A program made the translations under genes and the position numbers. A stretch of DNA of 9,286 bases from Clostridia bacterium (GTDB lineage: Bacteria; Bacillota; Clostridia; Oscillospirales; Acutalibacteraceae). Each line of letters starts with the position of its first letter. Position 1 is the stretch's first letter. Where the stretch lies: contig JAKSQR010000052.1 of assembly GCA_024404065.1 (NCBI GenBank), forward strand, positions 1-9,286, read 5' to 3'. The notes below the pieces were generated by a model that saw only the letters and a list, made by a program, of their open reading frames with translations, ran no database searches and was not told the origin of the DNA. Positions 6,810 through 9,286 of this stretch are shown here, piece after piece.

Positions 6810-8456
6810 ATGAAAAGAATAGCTTCAATTATTCTTGCCGTTGTTATCTGCCTTTCAGCCTTTGTAACAGCTTACGCAATACCACTTAATACACCTACAA
6901 AGGAAATAATCTGCGCCGTAAACAAAAAAGAGGGCGCAGTAATGATAGCTGAAAAGAATGACGGCAAGGACCACGAAATTCCCCTTTATACTAAAGAAAC
7001 ACTGGCTTATGGGCAGCAGTTTACCATTATAGGTGAATACTCCGACCCTGAGCTTCTTACCAAAAACAAAATAGATACAGAGGGTAAATTATTTGCCTAC
7101 ATAGGTATAAATTACGGCCTTGACAGTGAATATCGTGGCTATGTAAACATAGATGATATCTCCCCTGTTGAGGAAACCTACAATTACCTTAAGGGCGTAA
7201 AGCTTACATACCCTGATAAATACCATAACCTTAAAGGCACATTGGATATTTATGCAGGCCCCTCAAGAGCCTATAAAAAGCTTGGCACCATACCAGAAGG
7301 TGCAGAGTTTACAGTAACACGCTGTGATGTTGAAGAGGGCGTTTACATTTATGGCTATACGGAGTATAAGGGCATTAAGGGCTGGGTTTATGCTTACCCC
7401 TACACAGGCACCTGCTACCTTGCCCGCATAGTTGATGATACATCCTATTACTCAGGTAAGCTTACAATCAATAAAAAGGGCGTAAGTCTTTTGGACTTTT
7501 TTGAGATAAAGGATAACAAATATACCGTACTTGAAAAGGAAATTCCCGTAGGCACAGACCTTGAGTATAAGTACTTTCTTGATATGGGTAAGGGTCTTGC
7601 CGCTTATGTTGAGTATAACGGCAAAAAAGGCTTTGTCTACTTTGAGGAAAACTACGCTGACGATACCTTTGAGGCATCAAACTGCATTGTATATTACAGA
7701 GATATAGGCTATGTAAACCGCACTACTCCTATTTATTCAGAGCCCGGCAACACTGACAGCAAAACTGACCAGAATCTTGCAGCGCACTCAGTTTTCAACA
7801 TAGATGGTTACCTTTATGCAGAGGGCAGAAAGGGCGACAGCCGTATTGCCTGGATAAAATTTCAGACCAAAGACAAAGAGGGCTGGATAATCTCTGACAA
7901 TAAAACAGAGGTTTATAAGAGCAACGGTATATATGCCGAATGCAACTGCACTGAGGGCACTATTGATATTTACAAAAATCCTGACTCAACTGCAGATATT
8001 CTGGATGCAATATATTCAGGCAATGTATTTCAGATGTACCACTACACACTTAATGATGAAGGCTACTGGAATTATGTAGTTGCAGATGGTGTGGCAGGCT
8101 GGGTGCCCGACACTCAGAATTATAACGTAATAGATGGCTCTGTTGCTCACGCATTAAGGCTTAATGATGATGGCACAGTTGAACGCTCCGTAATTGAAGA
8201 CATAAATACAGGCAAAAACGGCGAAACTGAAACAGAGGAAGACACCACAAATGAGCCCCTTGAAAATATAGTAAAGGGTCAGAAGGGCAGATTGGTTTTA
8301 GGTGCCCTTATAGCAGTATTTATCCTTGGCGTTGCAGCCTTTGGCGGTATTATGTATTCCGTTAAAAAGAGGCAGGAACGCATGGATGCTGAGTATCAGA
8401 AGATAGAGGCAGTCAATAAAGCTAAGGAAACTGAAAAAGAAGCCAAAAAGAAATAA
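6810..8456 (+). CDS. Secreted, membrane-anchored protein with about five SH3-like modules
   Basis: I do not recognise a named family for this 548-residue protein. Residues 1-23 form a signal peptide: KR, then a hydrophobic core, then a likely AYA cleavage site. The exposed part holds about five SH3-like modules, roughly at 32-120, 129-200, 211-283, 290-365 and 373-440. Each ends in a Gly-aromatic-(Val/Ile) strand: RGYV (109-112), KGWV (190-193), KGFV (273-276), EGWI (357-360) and AGWV (429-432). Modules 2 and 5 begin with the bacterial SH3-type strand GTLDIYAGPS / GTIDIYKNPDS. An acidic, Thr-rich stalk (about 463-486) leads to a transmembrane helix (about 495-517), a KKRQ stop-transfer and a charged cytoplasmic tail to 548. 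Bacterial SH3 domains often bind peptidoglycan, so a wall-facing role is likely but inferred. It lies 23 nt after hisIE with an AAAGGT site and no terminator between, so co-transcription is likely. Confidence 0.85.
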   Translation: MKRIASIILAVVICLSAFVTAYAIPLNTPTKEIICAVNKKEGAVMIAEKNDGKDHEIPLYTKETLAYGQQFTIIGEYSDPELLTKNKIDTEGKLFAYIGINYGLDSEYRGYVNIDDISPVEETYNYLKGVKLTYPDKYHNLKGTLDIYAGPSRAYKKLGTIPEGAEFTVTRCDVEEGVYIYGYTEYKGIKGWVYAYPYTGTCYLARIVDDTSYYSGKLTINKKGVSLLDFFEIKDNKYTVLEKEIPVGTDLEYKYFLDMGKGLAAYVEYNGKKGFVYFEENYADDTFEASNCIVYYRDIGYVNRTTPIYSEPGNTDSKTDQNLAAHSVFNIDGYLYAEGRKGDSRIAWIKFQTKDKEGWIISDNKTEVYKSNGIYAECNCTEGTIDIYKNPDSTADILDAIYSGNVFQMYHYTLNDEGYWNYVVADGVAGWVPDTQNYNVIDGSVAHALRLNDDGTVERSVIEDINTGKNGETETEEDTTNEPLENIVKGQKGRLVLGALIAVFILGVAAFGGIMYSVKKRQERMDAEYQKIEAVNKAKETEKEAKKK

Positions 8457-8469
8457 AACCAAATAGTAA

Positions 8470-8492
8470 AGCCACCGCTTACTGCGGTGGCT
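8470..8492. terminator. Bidirectional rho-independent terminator between convergent genes
   Basis: AGCCACCGC and GCGGTGGCT form a perfect 9-bp, GC-rich stem with a 5-nt loop (TTACT). On the + strand it is followed by TCATTTTATTTAT. On the - strand it is followed by a T-rich run beginning TTACTATTTGG. It lies 13 nt after the SH3-protein stop (8456) and 4 nt beyond the stop of the convergent phosphorylase gene, so it can end both transcripts. Confidence 0.9.
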
Positions 8493-8496
8493 CATT

Positions 8497-9261
8497 TTAT
8501 TTATCGGCTTTGTCCTTTTCAATTATACTGCGTATTGCATCAACGGCAATTTTTACGGCGGCATCTGTATCCATCACTCTGTCTTCAGGCATTCCCTTGC
8601 CTGCACGCTCCTGATTCCATACACAGTGGAATACTGCACCTGAGCGGATTTTACGAAGGGCGGATACAATAAAGAGAGTTGCGCCCTCCATCTCAGAGGC
8701 AAGGCAGCCGCCTTTTAACCATGCCTGCCATTTATTTTTAAGCTCATAATCCACGCCCATTGTATCGGGGCTGTGCTGACCATAGAAGCTATCCTTTGCC
8801 TGCACTACGCCTACATGGTAAGGCTTCTCTAAATTTTTTGCGCTGTTTACAAGGGCGGTAGTTACATCAAAATCTGCAACGGCAGGAAACTCTATGGGCA
8901 TATACTCCTTTGATGTGCCGTCCATACGGATTGCACCTGTGGCAATTACCACATCACCGGGTGCAACCTCAAACTGCATACCACCGCAGGTGCCTACTCT
9001 TATGAGGGTATCTACACCAATATGATTAAGCTCCTCTATGCAGATAGCGGTAGAAGGGCCGCCAATACCTGTGGAAATTGCAAGCACAGGCTCACCATCA
9101 ATATGCCCCCTGAAGGTGCGATACTCACGGTTAAACATTATCTCCTCTGCGTCATCAAAATATGCGGCAATCTGCTCCGTCCTTGCAGGGTCACCGGGAA
9201 TTATTGCATACCTTGCCCCCTGCTCCTTTGTAAGGCCAATATGATATTCACGCTCGCTCAT
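8497..9261 (-). CDS. udp: Uridine phosphorylase-like nucleoside phosphorylase (NP-I family)
   Basis: The 254-residue protein is a hexameric-type NP-I phosphorylase that would cleave uridine and phosphate to uracil and ribose 1-phosphate in pyrimidine salvage. Compared with E. coli Udp from memory, the phosphate site is intact: Gly23 and Arg27 in PGDPART, Arg45 in NREYRTF, and Arg88/Thr91 in LIRVGT. The ribose-site EME is Glu190-Met191-Glu192. STGIGGPSTAICIEEL (63-78) and EFPAVADF (124-131) closely match Udp rather than purine nucleoside phosphorylase. In the uracil-recognition loop Gln162 is kept, but the E. coli Arg168 position appears to be Ser164 (FYGQHSPD), so exact base preference is less certain than the family. 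The start has a GAGGTG ribosome site 5 nt away. It is convergent to the his unit and shares its terminator; its promoter is outside the window. Confidence 0.88.
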   Translation of the reverse strand: MSEREYHIGLTKEQGARYAIIPGDPARTEQIAAYFDDAEEIMFNREYRTFRGHIDGEPVLAISTGIGGPSTAICIEELNHIGVDTLIRVGTCGGMQFEVAPGDVVIATGAIRMDGTSKEYMPIEFPAVADFDVTTALVNSAKNLEKPYHVGVVQAKDSFYGQHSPDTMGVDYELKNKWQAWLKGGCLASEMEGATLFIVSALRKIRSGAVFHCVWNQERAGKGMPEDRVMDTDAAVKIAVDAIRSIIEKDKADK

Positions 9262-9266
9262 ACAAA

Positions 9267-9272
9267 CACCTC
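9267..9272 (-). promoter_or_regulatory. Ribosome binding site of the uridine phosphorylase-like gene
   Basis: Read on the - strand this is GAGGTG, 5 nt before the ATG at 9261. It supports that start. Only 25 nt upstream of the start are in the window, so no promoter can be judged. Confidence 0.7.
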
Positions 9273-9286
9273 ATTTCTGAATTTAA

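Noticed and set aside
8487..8672. + strand open frame opposite the 3' end of the phosphorylase gene
   Set aside because: It starts inside the terminator stem and runs antisense to conserved Udp-like coding sequence. There is no protein-like signal.
1..9286. Search for a defence system, mobile element, CRISPR array, tRNA or riboswitch
   Set aside because: Genes fill nearly the whole window and all but one belong to known metabolic families. I saw no transposase or recombinase motifs, repeat arrays or tRNA-like cloverleafs. The operon leader, where a T-box would sit, is outside the window.

Overview
The window is almost entirely a compact histidine biosynthesis operon on the + strand. It is followed by one secreted, membrane-anchored protein of unknown role in the same direction, and by a convergent nucleoside phosphorylase gene on the - strand. 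A Firmicute of the class Clostridia, possibly a gut Ruminococcaceae/Oscillospiraceae-type organism, fits best. The reasons are the two-part ATP phosphoribosyltransferase (HisZ plus short HisG), strong GGAGG-type ribosome sites, moderate-to-low GC with many CTT, GCA and AGA codons, and a Firmicute-looking uridine phosphorylase. This placement is an inference; nothing here is diagnostic at genus level.

Layout: 1-491 is the 3' part of hisZ, cut by the window edge. It is followed by hisG (475-1116), hisD (1109-2386), hisC (2389-3453), hisB (3450-4037), hisH (4037-4654), hisA (4656-5369), hisF (5366-6124) and a fused hisIE (6136-6786). All junctions are overlaps of 1 to 17 nt or gaps of at most 11 nt, so this is one transcription unit with extensive translational coupling. 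After 23 nt comes a 548-residue protein (6810-8456) with a signal peptide, about five SH3-like modules, one transmembrane helix and a short charged cytoplasmic tail. A strong hairpin (8470-8492) ends the unit. On the other strand, a uridine phosphorylase-like gene (9261 down to 8497) runs into the same hairpin.

Together the his genes encode the path from PRPP and ATP to histidine: HisZ/HisG, HisE and HisI, HisA, HisH/HisF, HisB, HisC and HisD. The one missing step is histinol-phosphate dephosphorylation: HisB has only the dehydratase domain and no phosphatase gene is in the window. The operon promoter and any leader (for example a T-box) would lie upstream of the window.

I see no mobile element, CRISPR array, RNA gene or anti-phage system. 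No stretch longer than about 40 bases lacks a gene. The least explained part is the SH3-module membrane protein. The his genes themselves are orthodox.
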